Of a DNA stretch of 64,000 nucleotides, positions 48,710 to 59,354 are shown one piece after another. The stretch is from Myxocyprinus asiaticus (Eukaryota > Chordata > Actinopteri > Cypriniformes > Catostomidae). Made by a program: the position numbers and the translations under genes. Within the stretch, counting starts at the first letter, position 1, and every line of letters begins with the position of its first letter. The stretch spans positions 28,141,289 through 28,205,288 of the forward strand of contig NC_059368.1 of the NCBI RefSeq assembly GCF_019703515.2. The letters are read 5' to 3'. The notes beneath the pieces are model-generated. The model ran no database searches, was not told the origin of the DNA, and worked only from the letters and a program-made list of their open reading frames with translations.

Positions 48710-48870
48710 TATAGTCAATGATCTCAAAACAATTCACAGAGTCAACAAAACAGACTCTTAATTTTGCAGAACAATTCATTTTCGCTGCATGATGAAGCAC
48801 TGCATTATTTTCGGATAGTGCATTTATTTAAACTAAATACTAATATCAAATTATCTAACTAAAATATTCA
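45105..48870. other. Gene-free stretch with a hairpin, a dispersed repeat and (TA)n
   Basis: An inverted repeat lies at 46077-46192. A repeat-like block with CCCCAAACCTAAACCTAACC sits at about 47380-47900. (TA)n runs at 48647-48706. No host exon is visible. Confidence 0.45.
46077..46192. repeat. Short hairpin-forming inverted repeat
   Basis: Arms of about 43 bases (46077-46119 and 46148-46192) with a loop of about 28. The inner halves TGCATTAAACGATTTGAATGCAC and its inverse pair almost fully. Probably a MITE core. Confidence 0.65.
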
Positions 48871-49912
48871 TGTAACGTGTGCTGGCTGCTGGCAATGATG
48901 ATGACGATGACGTGGAGATGAAGAACCCAAGTGCAGTTTATTTACAAAGTGAGAACCAATAACCCTGACTACAAAAAAAACATGGACTAGACTTGACTAT
49001 GGCTTGACTTGACTACAAAGTTACATTCACATCTGCATTCAATACTTGACAAACACACAATGGAAAACATGAGGCTTAAATACATGGACATGGGGGAACA
49101 TAAACCAATGAACAAACAGAACTGATAACAAGATAATTAAACAATAAACCAATGAAAACATGACACATGAACATGGAGGGAAAACAGAAATCACATGACA
49201 AGGGAAACAGGAACTAAACTTTTCAAAATAAAAGACATGAATCAACAAAATACCCATGACATATCCCCCCCACTAAGGGGTGGCTCCTGACACCCCAACA
49301 CATAAACAAAACACGTAAAACATGACATAAATTCAAAGTTCTGTAGGGAGCGGGGGGGGGGGGGTGTCTTGAGGCGTGGGGCATGGCAGAGTCCATGGAG
49401 GGTGGAGCCATGAGAGGCTCGAGGGGCGGAGCCATGGAACTTGGTGCCCGGAAAGTAGCCGAAGACTCAAAGGGCCAGGGTGGAGCCGATGGCAGGGAGG
49501 ACCAAGGCGGTGCTGGAGGCTCGGAGGAGCAAGGCGGAGCTGGGGGATCAGAAGACTAAGGCAGAGCCGGTGGGACTGAGGACCAAGGTGGAGCCGTAGG
49601 GAAGGAGGTCCCTAGTGGAGCTGACAGATCGGAGGGATGAGGCACAGCCAGAGGATCGGAGAGCCAAAGCGGAGCCAGGTGACCAACAGACCAAGGAGGA
49701 GCCGGAGGGACCCCAGCAAAGCCGACAGGCTGAAGGACCGCAGTGGAGCCGAGGGAACGCAGAGCTGAGGCAATGTCGAGGGACTGACAGGCCAAGGCGA
49801 AGTCCAGGGCTCGGAGGGTCCAGGCGGGGTCGGAGGGCCGAAAGTTCCCCTTGCCTGCTCAGGAGAACGAATGGTGGGTATAAGGGTGGGAACCATCTCC
49901 AGGTCCAACTGC

Positions 49913-50533
49913 TCAGGTGTGGCTGTGACGTGGCATGGAGCAGGCTGAGGCATTGCTGTGACGTGGCATGGAGCAAGCTGAGGCGTTGCTGTGACGTGGC
50001 ATGGCATGGAGCAGGCTGAGGCGTTGCTGTGACGTGGCATGGAGCAAAGATGGTGCTAGCTCAGCGACCATGACTAGGAACTCTGGATTGGCGGCCACGA
50101 CGTGGAACTCTGGCTCGGCGGCGGCCACGTCATGGAACTCTGGCTCGGCGGCGGCCACGTCGTGGACCTCTGGCTCGGCGGCGGCCACGTCGTGGACCTC
50201 TGGCTCGGCGGCGGCCATGTCGTGGACCTCTGGCTCAGCATCCGCCTCCCCCACAGTGAATGGGGAACCAATGATCTGCAGGGCGAGATTGATATACTGA
50301 GCGAGGGTAAGGGTACTCTTACCACCTGGCATCAAAATGGAGATTGGCTCACTTAGTCCAAACCGGAAACAGTCTTTGAGTGCAACCTCATTAAAGTCCA
50401 CCTGGATGGCCAGATCGCAAAAGTCCTCCACATAGTCCTCCAGGGGACGATTCCCCTGACGTAGGCGCAGAAGCCGTACTGCTGGGATCATGGTTCGGTC
50501 AAGTATTCTGTAACGTGTGCTGGCTGCTGGCAA
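49913..50533 (-). CDS. Gag-like protein of the non-autonomous LTR element
   Basis: 206 codons. The N-terminal part (RLRQGNRPLEDYVEDFCDLA, then LKDCFRFGLSEPI) resembles retrotransposon gag capsid sequences of fish Gypsy elements. It is followed by a decapeptide array (AAAEPEVHDV and variants) and then a His/Met-rich tail from a second, 33-base repeat. The frame starts within the LTR-proximal region; the ATG at about 50491 is an equally plausible start. The stop at 49913 is followed by further open sequence in other frames, so the original protein was probably longer. Confidence 0.5.
   Translation of the reverse strand: MPAASTRYRILDRTMIPAVRLLRLRQGNRPLEDYVEDFCDLAIQVDFNEVALKDCFRFGLSEPISILMPGGKSTLTLAQYINLALQIIGSPFTVGEADAEPEVHDMAAAEPEVHDVAAAEPEVHDVAAAEPEFHDVAAAEPEFHVVAANPEFLVMVAELAPSLLHATSQQRLSLLHAMPRHSNASACSMPRHSNASACSMPRHSHT
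49925..50050 (-). repeat. Coding minisatellite, 33-bp unit
   Basis: Four copies of GACGTGGCATGGAGCA-GGCTGAGGC-type sequence, one with an extra GGCAT. It adjoins the 30-bp array within the same gag-like frame. Confidence 0.85.
50085..50245 (-). repeat. Coding minisatellite, 30-bp unit
   Basis: About five tandem copies of a unit containing GGCTCGGCGGCGGCCACGTC, each encoding ten residues (Ala-Ala-Ala-Glu-Pro-Glu-Val/Phe-His-Asp-Val). The unit length is a multiple of three, so copy changes keep the gag frame. Confidence 0.9.
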
Positions 50534-50661
50534 TGATGATGACGATGATGTGAAGATGAAGAACCCAAGTGCAGTTTATTTACAAAGTGAGAACCAATAA
50601 CCCTGACTACAAAACAAAACATGGACTAGACTTGACTATGGCTTGACTTGACTTGAAGCTA

Positions 50662-51867
50662 TGGATCCAAGGTAAGCACAATGTGAATGTTCTCTTTGTT
50701 GAATTTCACAATGTGAAATATTGCTTGGAGGAGAGCTCTACAAGTGAAAACTCAGCATGTGCATTTGAGAATATGGTTTTATTTAGTTGTCTAACTGTTC
50801 TGAAAGTATGAACCTTGGATCGGAGAAATGTGTGTAGTGTTTCAAGAAACGGATGAAAATCAAGATAAATTTACAATTTGTTTAGGATAGTTATTTATTT
50901 TTCAGATGACTGTGTTAATTGTTATGACAATATTGACCTTAGTTTGGTAAAAATGTGTAAAATCAATTGAGAACAACTGTAACTGGAAAGAACTTTAAAT
51001 AGGTTGAAGAGCACACTGGTCTCTCCACCTCTGTCATAGATTATTTTTACCTTTCTGTTGTCCAGATTAGCTTTTCTTCGGCAGGGCCATTACTGTTTGG
51101 CACATATAGGTTGACACTCTGCAGGGGGGATTGGAAGGGATGACCTGGCTGGAGCTGGCCAGCTAACTGCCACACACAGCCCATCTCATTCACTGAATTA
51201 ACACTCTCTCTCTCTCACTCTCTTTATGTTTCTCCCACAGATTTCAAAATGGTTGAGATCTGTTCCAAATCAACTTGGTTGATGCACTGAAACTGAATTC
51301 ATCAATTAAATTCATTTTTATATTTGAACACCGCCCCCAGTAATGAACTAAATGTGAGTGATCAGATAGTCCTAAGTAGCCAAACAGGACCTGAGCCAAT
51401 GAAATGTTGACGTCTTGTAGTTCACACCAGCCAGCGTGGATATGTTAGATGGATCCTGTGATTAGATCATCAACCAGGCAAGCAGAGCACATGAAAAACT
51501 GTCATATTTATAACTTACCGAAAGTGATGAAAGTGATGAAATTCAGTTCTGAAATTACAAGAGGGTTCCTGACACAAAATGTTTTTGTCGTGTATGTGTG
51601 TTCATGCATGAATAGAAAGTGATGAATGGGATGCTCTGATTTGTCTCTGAGAATGCCGCACAATGAGACACAGCAGGAGACAATGAGCAGCAGAATCTCT
51701 AATGGGACAATAAGCAGTGTCATCTCTCCTCAGGGTTTAAAATGGGAAGTAGGACAGAAGACTAAGATTAGTATGTTTCAAAGTAACAGAGAGAATTCTA
51801 TTAAATGTGAGATAAAATCCTATCTTCTTGTCAAGGCAATTCTAATGATTTGTCACACTGACATAAA

Positions 51868-51904
<37 letters not shown>

Positions 51905-52109
51905 CTTTTATTTAAATTGTGCTTTTCTTACACTCAAAGCGCTACAAGATTGAATAAACACATAACATACATCAGCAACCACCATACCAACAAATTTAAA
52001 AAGACTAAACACAAAATTACTAACATACTGCAGCAACCACACATAAAATTAATATTAAAGTGACACACTTTAACAAAAAACCTCCACAAAAACGAAATAC
52101 AGAGAGAGA

Positions 52110-52176
<67 letters not shown>

Positions 52177-52927
52177 AGCAAGAACATTTTATGATGCTCA
52201 ACAGTGGTGCCTAGCAACAACAGAGGAGAAAGCATTCTTAGTATAATGACTGGAGCTCTAGTCAGAACCAAGGACTCTGGAGAGGGCTAACTGTCAGCAA
52301 AAAGGCAATTGGATCTTGTAACTGAGAGCCAGGAGCCAACTGCAAGAAACCTCTTAATTTAGGAAAACCCTTCAAATGGAAAGGGTAATCTATGTCACTT
52401 AGGGTTTTCTTAACTTAAGGGGTTTCTTGTAACCGGCACTTACCTTCCAGCCACCATATTTCTACAAATTTTCCTTTTTTTTGGTCTCCTTGTGTTCCTG
52501 CACTGCTCAGTGCAACTTCATCCAACTGACTCAAAGAAAACTGTTCCACAGAGCACCCTCCAGAGGGCAGCAGCACACTTTAACACTAAGACAGAGAGTT
52601 GCAAACAAACGTACACTAACTGGCACAAACACATGCACATTCACTAGCACAGGCAGGCACACACACAAACACACTGACAGGCGCAGACACACATAGCACT
52701 CAGTGTAGATATACCTCAAACGATTCAGGAAGGATTCAGGGACCTTTCGATATAAGGGGGTACAACATTTCACAGTCAAGACCAAACTCTGAATAATAAA
52801 CAAATGCCACAGTACATAGATGAGGAATGTGTTTGCTTTTATATGTGTGTATTCAGCAGAGTTATTGGGTGAAAGGTACATGAATAAGATGTACTGTACA
52901 TCCTCTGGGTTCCAGATCAATTTTGTC

Positions 52928-52979
<52 letters not shown>

Positions 52980-54011
52980 TTAAAAGAAGACAATATATTT
53001 TTACCCGATCCACTGTTATGCATTCACTTTCAATGACCTCCTTCTCACCCAATAGCATGAAGTAGATACAGGTAAAATGGGACATTTTCAGGTTTTAAAT
53101 ATATTCCAAATAGCAAAGATTTTTAGGCAGAATGTTAGCCTTTGTCACAATAAGTAAATGGTGACTGAGGTGAACTATACCTTTAATGCTGACTTTTGGG
53201 TGTGGGACAGTAAACACATTATTATTATTATTATTATTATTAATATTATTATTATTATTATTAGGCTTAACTGTCCTCCTTTATTAGTTGTCCCACTTTA
53301 CCTGTATTTGCACTGTATATCTAACAAACCAAATCAATCAAACAAACAAAACAAAATAATACAATACAATACAATACAATATAATACAAAACAAAGCCAA
53401 GCCAAGCCAAGCCAAGCCAAACCAAACCAAAGGAAAAAAGAAAAAAAAAAAGAAAAAAAAAAGAAAAGAAAAAAGAATAAAACAAAACAGTCAGAACCCA
53501 AGTGTAGGATGACACTGGAAATTGCCTGTTTATATGTGTGTTGATGTGTGTGTACTGTAGGTTTGTTGTGTGTGTCAGGGCAGGCTTTATGCTGTTCCTC
53601 TTGCCAGATTTGTTGCAGTCAGGCTTACAGAGGACAGAAAGAGTGACAGAGAGGTGGAAAGGGGAGAGGAAAATAAAGAAAAATAGCTTCAATTAAATGA
53701 TAACCATTTACTCTCGAGCTTGCCTTGACAGAGCGAGGAAGGGAGAGAGAGAGACTGTCCATGGAGGTGAAGCAGAGAACAGGCAGTTAAGGTTAAATCT
53801 CATTCAAGGAAAATATGTGTAGAGGTTTATTTTCTAGAACATAAATTGAAGCTGTTTAAAACAGCACAGTGAAAATGCACAGTGGAAAATAACGGCACAA
53901 CCTCTCAAATAAACAAAATTTCTAGCCTATGTATGACAGGGTTATTATATTTTTGTATTTTGTTTTAATTTCTATTTTGTTTCTCCATCGCTATCTAGTG
54001 GCATTGTCCTG
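50662..54011. other. Gene-free, microsatellite-rich stretch
   Basis: (TAA)n 51870-51902, (AG)n 52100-52173, (GT)n 52931-52977, (ATT)n 53217-53263, and a pentanucleotide tract 53355-53430. No exon or complete element between them. Confidence 0.6.
53355..53475. repeat. Composite pentanucleotide and A-rich tract
   Basis: Units CAATA at 53361-53385 give way to GCCAA at 53396-53420, then CCAAA and a poly-A tract with scattered G. Confidence 0.9.
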
Positions 54012-54534
54012 TTTAAAGAAATAGTTCACCCAAAAATAAAAATTCTGTCATCATTTAAACACCCTCATAACGTCTGAAGCATGCATGTTTGCATGTTCAT
54101 GCCAGAACTTCCAATTATACCATGCACAGGTCAGTTCTGGCATGAACATGCTGTAGGATCTCTTCACACATGCTGTTCCTACAATGTAAACGTGCATGCA
54201 TCAAGCATTAGGACACATGAACAAGCTTCTCTAATGAATGCACATAGGAGAGCTGGGCAGAAGTTAAGATCATTAATGACTAATGGTTTCAATTTTTGGT
54301 TTGTTTCTCATCCTAAGCTATCATATCGCTTCAGAAGACATGGAATAAACCACTCAAGTTCCTTGGATTACTTTTATGCTGCCTTTATGTCCTTTTAGAA
54401 GTTTGAAAGTTTTGCCCCATTCACTTACATTGTATGGACAAAAACAGCTTTTCAGAAATTCATACAAGTTTGGCCCGGCATTAGGGTGAGTAAATGATGA
54501 CAGAAGTTTTATTTTTGGGTGGACTATTCCTTTA
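54012..54534. mobile_element. Fold-back MITE (family A)
   Basis: Begins AAAGAAATAGTTCACCCAAAA and ends TTTTTGGGTGGACTATTCC. Inner GCATTAGGGTGAGTAAATGATG mirrors the left side. Confidence 0.75.
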
Positions 54535-54661
54535 ATGAAAGCTGGTTGGATAGATTTAAAATTGTATAATATACTATGTATCAAAAGCATTTTTAGTTTT
54601 TTTTGGAGTCATGGAAAAAGTATTTTAGTTTAGTTTCAGTTTTTCTAATTATGTGAATGTA

Positions 54662-55780
54662 GGAGGCGGCAGTTCCAGAGAGAGAGAGTTATGGGCAGCT
54701 GCCCGGCATGTGTTTGTGTTTGTCTTTTTGTTTAAGTTTATTATTAAATTATTATTTATATTGTCAAGCCGGTTCTTGCCTCCTCCTTTCCCTTTTACCT
54801 TGTTACACTGTTGCCGCAACCCAGGAAGGAGGAGGGATGCGCCATAGTAGAGTCCTCACCTCTACCATCCACCCCAATGGAGCAGCCTTGGCCATCCGCC
54901 AGGGGACGGAGGATCCCGGCTGCTTGAGAGCGGAGGAACGTCCGCCGACCGCAAGAGGAGGAGGGGCTCCTAGCCGACCGCCTGGAGCAGTTAGGGCCAC
55001 TGCCAGGGGCAGAGGAGACCCCTACCAGCCACTAAAACATGGCGGAGTCAAGAGGACCGCCGATCGCGAGCAGGGAGGGCCTCCTGGCCGACCGCCTGGA
55101 GCGGGAGAACTGCTACCAGCAGCGGAGACCCCTTCCGTCAACCGAAAACGCGGTGGGGCATTCCGTCCACGAGGGGCCGGAGGACTGCCTCTAATACACC
55201 CGGGGAGGCACAGCTGTCATCCACTAGAGGGTGGAGGAGTAGCCGAGGGCCAGGCTACGGCGTATCGGAGAACCGGCGAGTACGTTTTTTTCCTCTCTCT
55301 CTCCTCTCTCTCTCTCGCTGTCGCTCCGTGTTGGTCTTTCCCTCTCATTTTTTTGATGTTGTTTTTCCCTACCCTAATCACCCTCCCAGATATGAAGAGG
55401 CAGGGATGACCTGCCGGGAGGCATGGCCTGGAAGGCACGCCCCCCCCCTGGAAAAGACGGGGGGGTGTTGTAAGTAGGATGTATGTCATGCCGAGGGCTC
55501 CCTGGCCTGAAGGAAAGGAGGGAGGAGTGTAGGAGGGAGGAGTGTGGCAGGGAGGATTGCGGGGCAGAGTCATGATGCTGCACACCCGGCCCCTAATCAG
55601 GCTAATCAAGCCCTCGAAAGGGATAAAGGTGACCGGAGGCGCCAGTTCCAGAGAGAGAGAGCTACGGGCAGCAGCCCGGCATGTGTTTGTGTTTGTCTTT
55701 TTGTTTAAGTTTATTATTAAATTATTATTTATATTGTCAAGCTGGTTCTCGCCTCCTCCTTTCCCTTTTACCTCGTTACA
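54662..55780 (+). mobile_element. Small non-autonomous LTR element
   Basis: The 3' LTR 55469-55780 (TGTAAG...GTTACA, 312 bp) repeats its last 150 bases at 54662-54807, a truncated 5' LTR. A purine tract AAGACGGGGGGGTGT precedes the 3' LTR. After the 5' LTR, one spacer base is followed by TGTTGCCGCAACCC at 54809, where a primer site should be. The interior has an Arg/Gly/Pro-rich open frame (within 54708-55409) that resembles no enzyme. Confidence 0.7.
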
Positions 55781-56549
55781 GTGAGTTTCTACAGTATTAT
55801 TATTTTAGCAAATTAAACTTTTTCATTTAGTTTTCAATTTAGTTTTCAAAAATGATAATAATGCTGATGTATTGTGCCACATTCAGAAATGGCTCATTAC
55901 ATTGATTTTTCTTACTTTAAATAAAAAATAAAAAAATCAATCACAAAAAATGGGCAACATTTCATTTGGTTGGCCATTATGCTGTCCTCTCTCTGCTCTT
56001 TTGACAGTCACAGTGCAGCACATTTATAAATGTTTAACTAGGGCAGAAAGTGCGCTCATATCTGTATGGAGACAGAGAGACACTTCTACAGAGGATGGTG
56101 TCCTATTTCATAGTTTCATCATCACTGAATCTGTCTGTTGATTAAACAGCCTGTCTGTTGCTAGGTTACAGAGCGACACTAATAGGAAAGGAAGAGGAAG
56201 TCTGTAGGAGGGCCAGACATAACGAGAGAGATAGAGAGAAAGAAATAGAGATGGAGGGAGAGAGATTTTGACTGAACTATAATGAGTTTAAGCAAAAGAG
56301 AGAGGCATCTAAAGAAGAGAAGGGATCAGGAGAGTAGGAGGATGGAGATAAAAGTCAAGCAAGGAGAGAATCAAATGAGGCCCCCCTCTTGCATTCTAGA
56401 CATAAATGAAAGACATCTAATGTAAAAAGGAGCAAAATGAAATATGGGGAGACATTAAGAGACCTAATCGCACTGGTGTCTATGTGAGCGATACCATGTA
56501 AGGCTTAATGAAAGTCGCTATTACCCAGCATGCTTTACGAGTGAGATAA
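55781..56549. other. Gene-free stretch
   Basis: AT-rich start, then purine-rich GAGA sequence at 56210-56380. No exon or element recognised. Confidence 0.5.
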
Positions 56550-56943
56550 TTAAAGGGGCATTCAGTTGTTCTCTAGCTAGCGTTAGCATTGCTCTTCTTC
56601 ATGTACTTTAAGTAACGATACGACAGTGGTGTTAGATGCTGTACTGCCATCTATCGACATGGATCAGCATGATCGTCTCTGTTGCCCCCTCCAGCTCTGG
56701 AGTATCATTTGCATCTGTTGCGTTTGAGGTAATTTCTAAAGTGATTTATTACTACTATAATATATTTGCTTTGCCTAAAAACAAACATCTGAATTCAAGC
56801 AAACAGACCTCAGTTAAGGACAGATTATTATTGTCCCTCATATCGATAATCTTTGTGTAATGGCGGCCAGCTGATAGATAGCTGTGCAATGTGTATAAAC
56901 CTCACCCTCCTGACCTCAAGAGGTGCACTAGCGAATGACGCTA

Positions 56944-57014
56944 GGGGCTGTAGCCTTTAGCCTCCTCGTTAGCGCGCTCACCTCCCATGCTGGAGAAGCC
57001 AGTTCAAATCCCGC
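56944..57014 (+). other. tRNA-like segment in the TRIM left LTR
   Basis: GGGGCTGTAGCCTTTAGCC leads into GTTAGCGCG (D-arm style), CCTCCCATGCTGGAG (anticodon-arm style, CTCC pairing GGAG) and a B-box-like AGTTCAAATCC at 57001-57011. The acceptor and T stems do not pair well, so it is tRNA-derived or mimicking, not a gene. Confidence 0.5.
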
Positions 57015-57173
57015 TTGGAGCGGGTCGAGCAGGACTGCTTACAATGGTGCCGTGACCCGGATGGGAGTGAGGTTTAGGGGATGAGTGTAACGGTCTCCAG
57101 CTGATAGATAGCTGCGCAATGTGCATAAACCTCACTCTCCTGACCTCAAGAGGTGCACTAGCAACTGACGTTA

Positions 57174-57244
57174 GGGGCTGTAGCCTTTAGCCTCCTTGTT
57201 ATTGCATCCACCTCCCATGCCGGAGATGCTGGTTCGAGTCCCAT
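57174..57244 (+). other. tRNA-like segment in the TRIM right LTR
   Basis: Same layout as the left copy, with a perfect Pol III B-box GGTTCGAGTCC at 57231-57241. Confidence 0.55.
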
Positions 57245-58291
57245 ACAGAGTGGGTAGGACAGGAGCATCACATTTGGACACTGTCTACATTTCAAGCTAT
57301 TTCTAAAGACAGTTATTACCTTTATTAGAGAACTGCTTAGTGTAAAATAAACCTCAATTATCTAGCAATACAATATGTCATGGTAAGGGAAAGTTTATCA
57401 TTGTTTTTGATGATCAAATTTAGCATGTCCATGAAAACTGTATTTGGCAAACTTGATTTGTTTACAAGCAACCAAAGTAAATGGTTTACATAAAATGCAC
57501 ATCAATCGCTATGACAAGTTACTTTGCACTAAAAGAATGATGTATGCCGTTTTCATTGAGGTAGATGTGCCCCCCTTACTATAGTTGTGATAACAAAGAA
57601 AAGAAAATTACATGTTGCTTTCCAATTGCGTTTGTAAACACAGCTGAAAACTGTCCATTACTAACATACATTAACTACACACATAATTTTAAAAAGTTCA
57701 AAGGAAACTTGAATGAGTTTTCTGTAGATTCCACTGATACTGATTTAGAGAGTGGTCTAAACAATTAATAATTCCTTACCTGTGCATGTTTTTCTCCATT
57801 ATCAAATCTTTCCACGTTGTGTATGCCGTACCAATGTTTACTGTAGTTTTTTGCCTTTGCCGGTCTTTCTGTCTTCTTGTTTCAAACCTTTTTTCACTTC
57901 TTTGGCAGTACAGCTACTGAATCTCCAGTTGTCTCTGCTTCTAAAGCATGATAATAAGTATGTTCCATTGTGTTCTTTTCGCTCTTCGCATCACCAAACA
58001 ACACTGCGCTATGCATAGCCAAGCGTATCTACATAGGTGGCAGCCAATGAGCTTGACGATTTTCTTCTTCGACATTTAGTGAAACACCGCGGGTCATGTG
58101 ATTTCAACATGGCGAAACACATTGAAGGGGGTGACCCGCACCATGTATAATAAAAACACTTTTTATAGAAAACTATTATGAGTACAGTCTTTATCTCATT
58201 TGAGTGTACAACATTCAGACCACTCTTCACAAAAATACATTCATTTGTTAATGTGTAAATCTTAACCCACAATTACTGAATGCAACTTTAA

Positions 58292-58854
58292 ACTTGATCA
58301 TTTAGTAGCAAATGGTGACCTAAAGGTGAAAGTTAAAGGTTTGGATAGGTGTATACCCCCACACTTACTGTGAAGGCTTTTTCTTCATTTTATCAGATAC
58401 AGTAGAGAGTGACAGAAAATTATACGGGAGAGAACAAGCCTGCAAAAATTCTGAATGTGAGAACCAGCTCCTTTTGAATTCATGAGTTGGACTTTGAATT
58501 GAATTGGCCACGCTCTACAGGATGTTGAATTTTAATTTGAATTGGAATGACATAAGAACAATTCTGTGCAGGGGTCTTAACCCTTTTTTGGGCCAAGGAC
58601 CCTATGGTGGATAGAGAGACAGAGACGGAAATCTGTTGCATTTTAAGCCTGGCCAGTAATAAATAACATGCATGTAGTAACATATATAAATTTGTAAAAA
58701 CTTTGTTATGACACATAACATGGGAAAGTCATTAAAATAATCATTATTGATATACAGAGTCTTGAACATTGCGTTGTCACAATACTATAATTTCAGCCAG
58801 TACCTATACCATTGAAATTTAACAATTCTCAATATCAATTTCGATATCACTGCA
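58292..58854. other. Gene-free stretch
   Basis: AT-rich DNA; no exon or bounded element. Confidence 0.5.
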
Positions 58855-59354
58855 AAGATAAAACCCCAATTCTAAAAAAGTTGGGACAGTATGAAAAATG
58901 CTAATAAAAATAAAAAGGATTGATTTGTAAATTAAATTCACCCTTTGCTATATTGAAAGTTCTACAACTACACATTATATGATGTTTTACCTTGTGAATT
59001 TCATTGTTTTTTTGTTTGTTTTTTTTTTTTTTTGTGAAAATGTACCGTAATTTCTAATCAGATGATTGCAACATCCTCCAAAAAGTTGGGACAGTTGAGT
59101 GTTTACCACTGTGAAACAACACCATTTCTTCTTATAACACTTATTAAGCATTTGGGCACTGAAGATACATTTATTAAGTTTATAAAGTGGAATTTTCCCC
59201 CATTCATCCATTATGCAGGTCTTCAGCTGTATGGTGTGCTTCATAATGTGCCACACAATCTCAGTTAGAGACAGGTCAGGTCTGCAGACAGGTCAGTCTA
59301 GCACCCACATTCTCTGCTTACACAGCCATGCACTTGTAATCCATGCAGTATGTG
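58855..59354. mobile_element. Fish DNA transposon fragment ('AAAAAGTTGGGACAG' family)
   Basis: Starts ACCCCAATTCTAAAAAAGTT, has a second AAAAGTTGGGACAG at 59079 and AGAGACAGGTCAGGTCTGCAGACAGGTCAGTCTAGCACCC-type sequence near 59265. This family is widely dispersed in fish; I do not name its superfamily. It is cut at 59354 by the BEL LTR. Confidence 0.65.

Larger units (their letters stand above)
48871..50661 (-). mobile_element. Non-autonomous LTR retrotransposon carrying only a gag-like frame
   Basis: The 3' LTR is 48871-49261 (391 bp; sense ends TGTCATGG...ACGTTACA). The 5' LTR is represented by 50509-50661, cut short. A purine tract AGTGGGGGGGATA (complement of 49262-49274) abuts the 3' LTR. 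The 1.25-kb interior has a gag-like frame and no protease, reverse transcriptase or integrase, so it would depend on a partner element. It is related to Gypsy by the gag style. Confidence 0.75.
56852..57276 (+). mobile_element. TRIM: complete 417-bp miniature LTR retrotransposon with tRNA-like LTRs
   Basis: LTRs 56856-57043 (188 bp) and 57086-57272 (187 bp) both start TGTAA and end in CA. The 42-bp interior is a primer site then a purine tract and nothing else. The primer site TGGTGCCGTGACCCGGAT (57045-57062), one base after the LTR, is complementary to a tRNA-His 3' end (CACGGCA plus CCA). The purine tract is AGGTTTAGGGGATGAG (57070-57085). TTTG duplications lie at 56852-56855 and 57273-57276. 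Each LTR contains a tRNA-like segment (separate entries). It has no coding capacity, so it must borrow all proteins. Confidence 0.85.
56550..58291. mobile_element. TTAA-flanked DNA element, host of the TRIM
   Basis: TTAA at 56550-56553 and 58288-58291 flanks inverted ends AGGGGCATTCAGT (56554) and the inverse of AGTTGCATTCAGTAATT (58271-58287). TTAA duplication suggests piggyBac- or Kolobok-type. About 1.3 kb remain when the TRIM is removed. No transposase motif. Confidence 0.6.

Noticed and set aside
50085..50245. 30-bp repeats as a CRISPR array
   Set aside because: The units are contiguous with no spacers, lie in a eukaryotic genome and encode a decapeptide in a gag-like frame.
52020..52271. 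ORF with Ser-Leu repeats as a membrane protein
   Set aside because: The repeat is the complement of an (AG)n microsatellite.
54708..55409. 233-codon ORF as a host gene
   Set aside because: It begins inside an LTR and covers the interior of a small LTR element; the Arg/Gly/Pro bias follows from GC-rich repeats.
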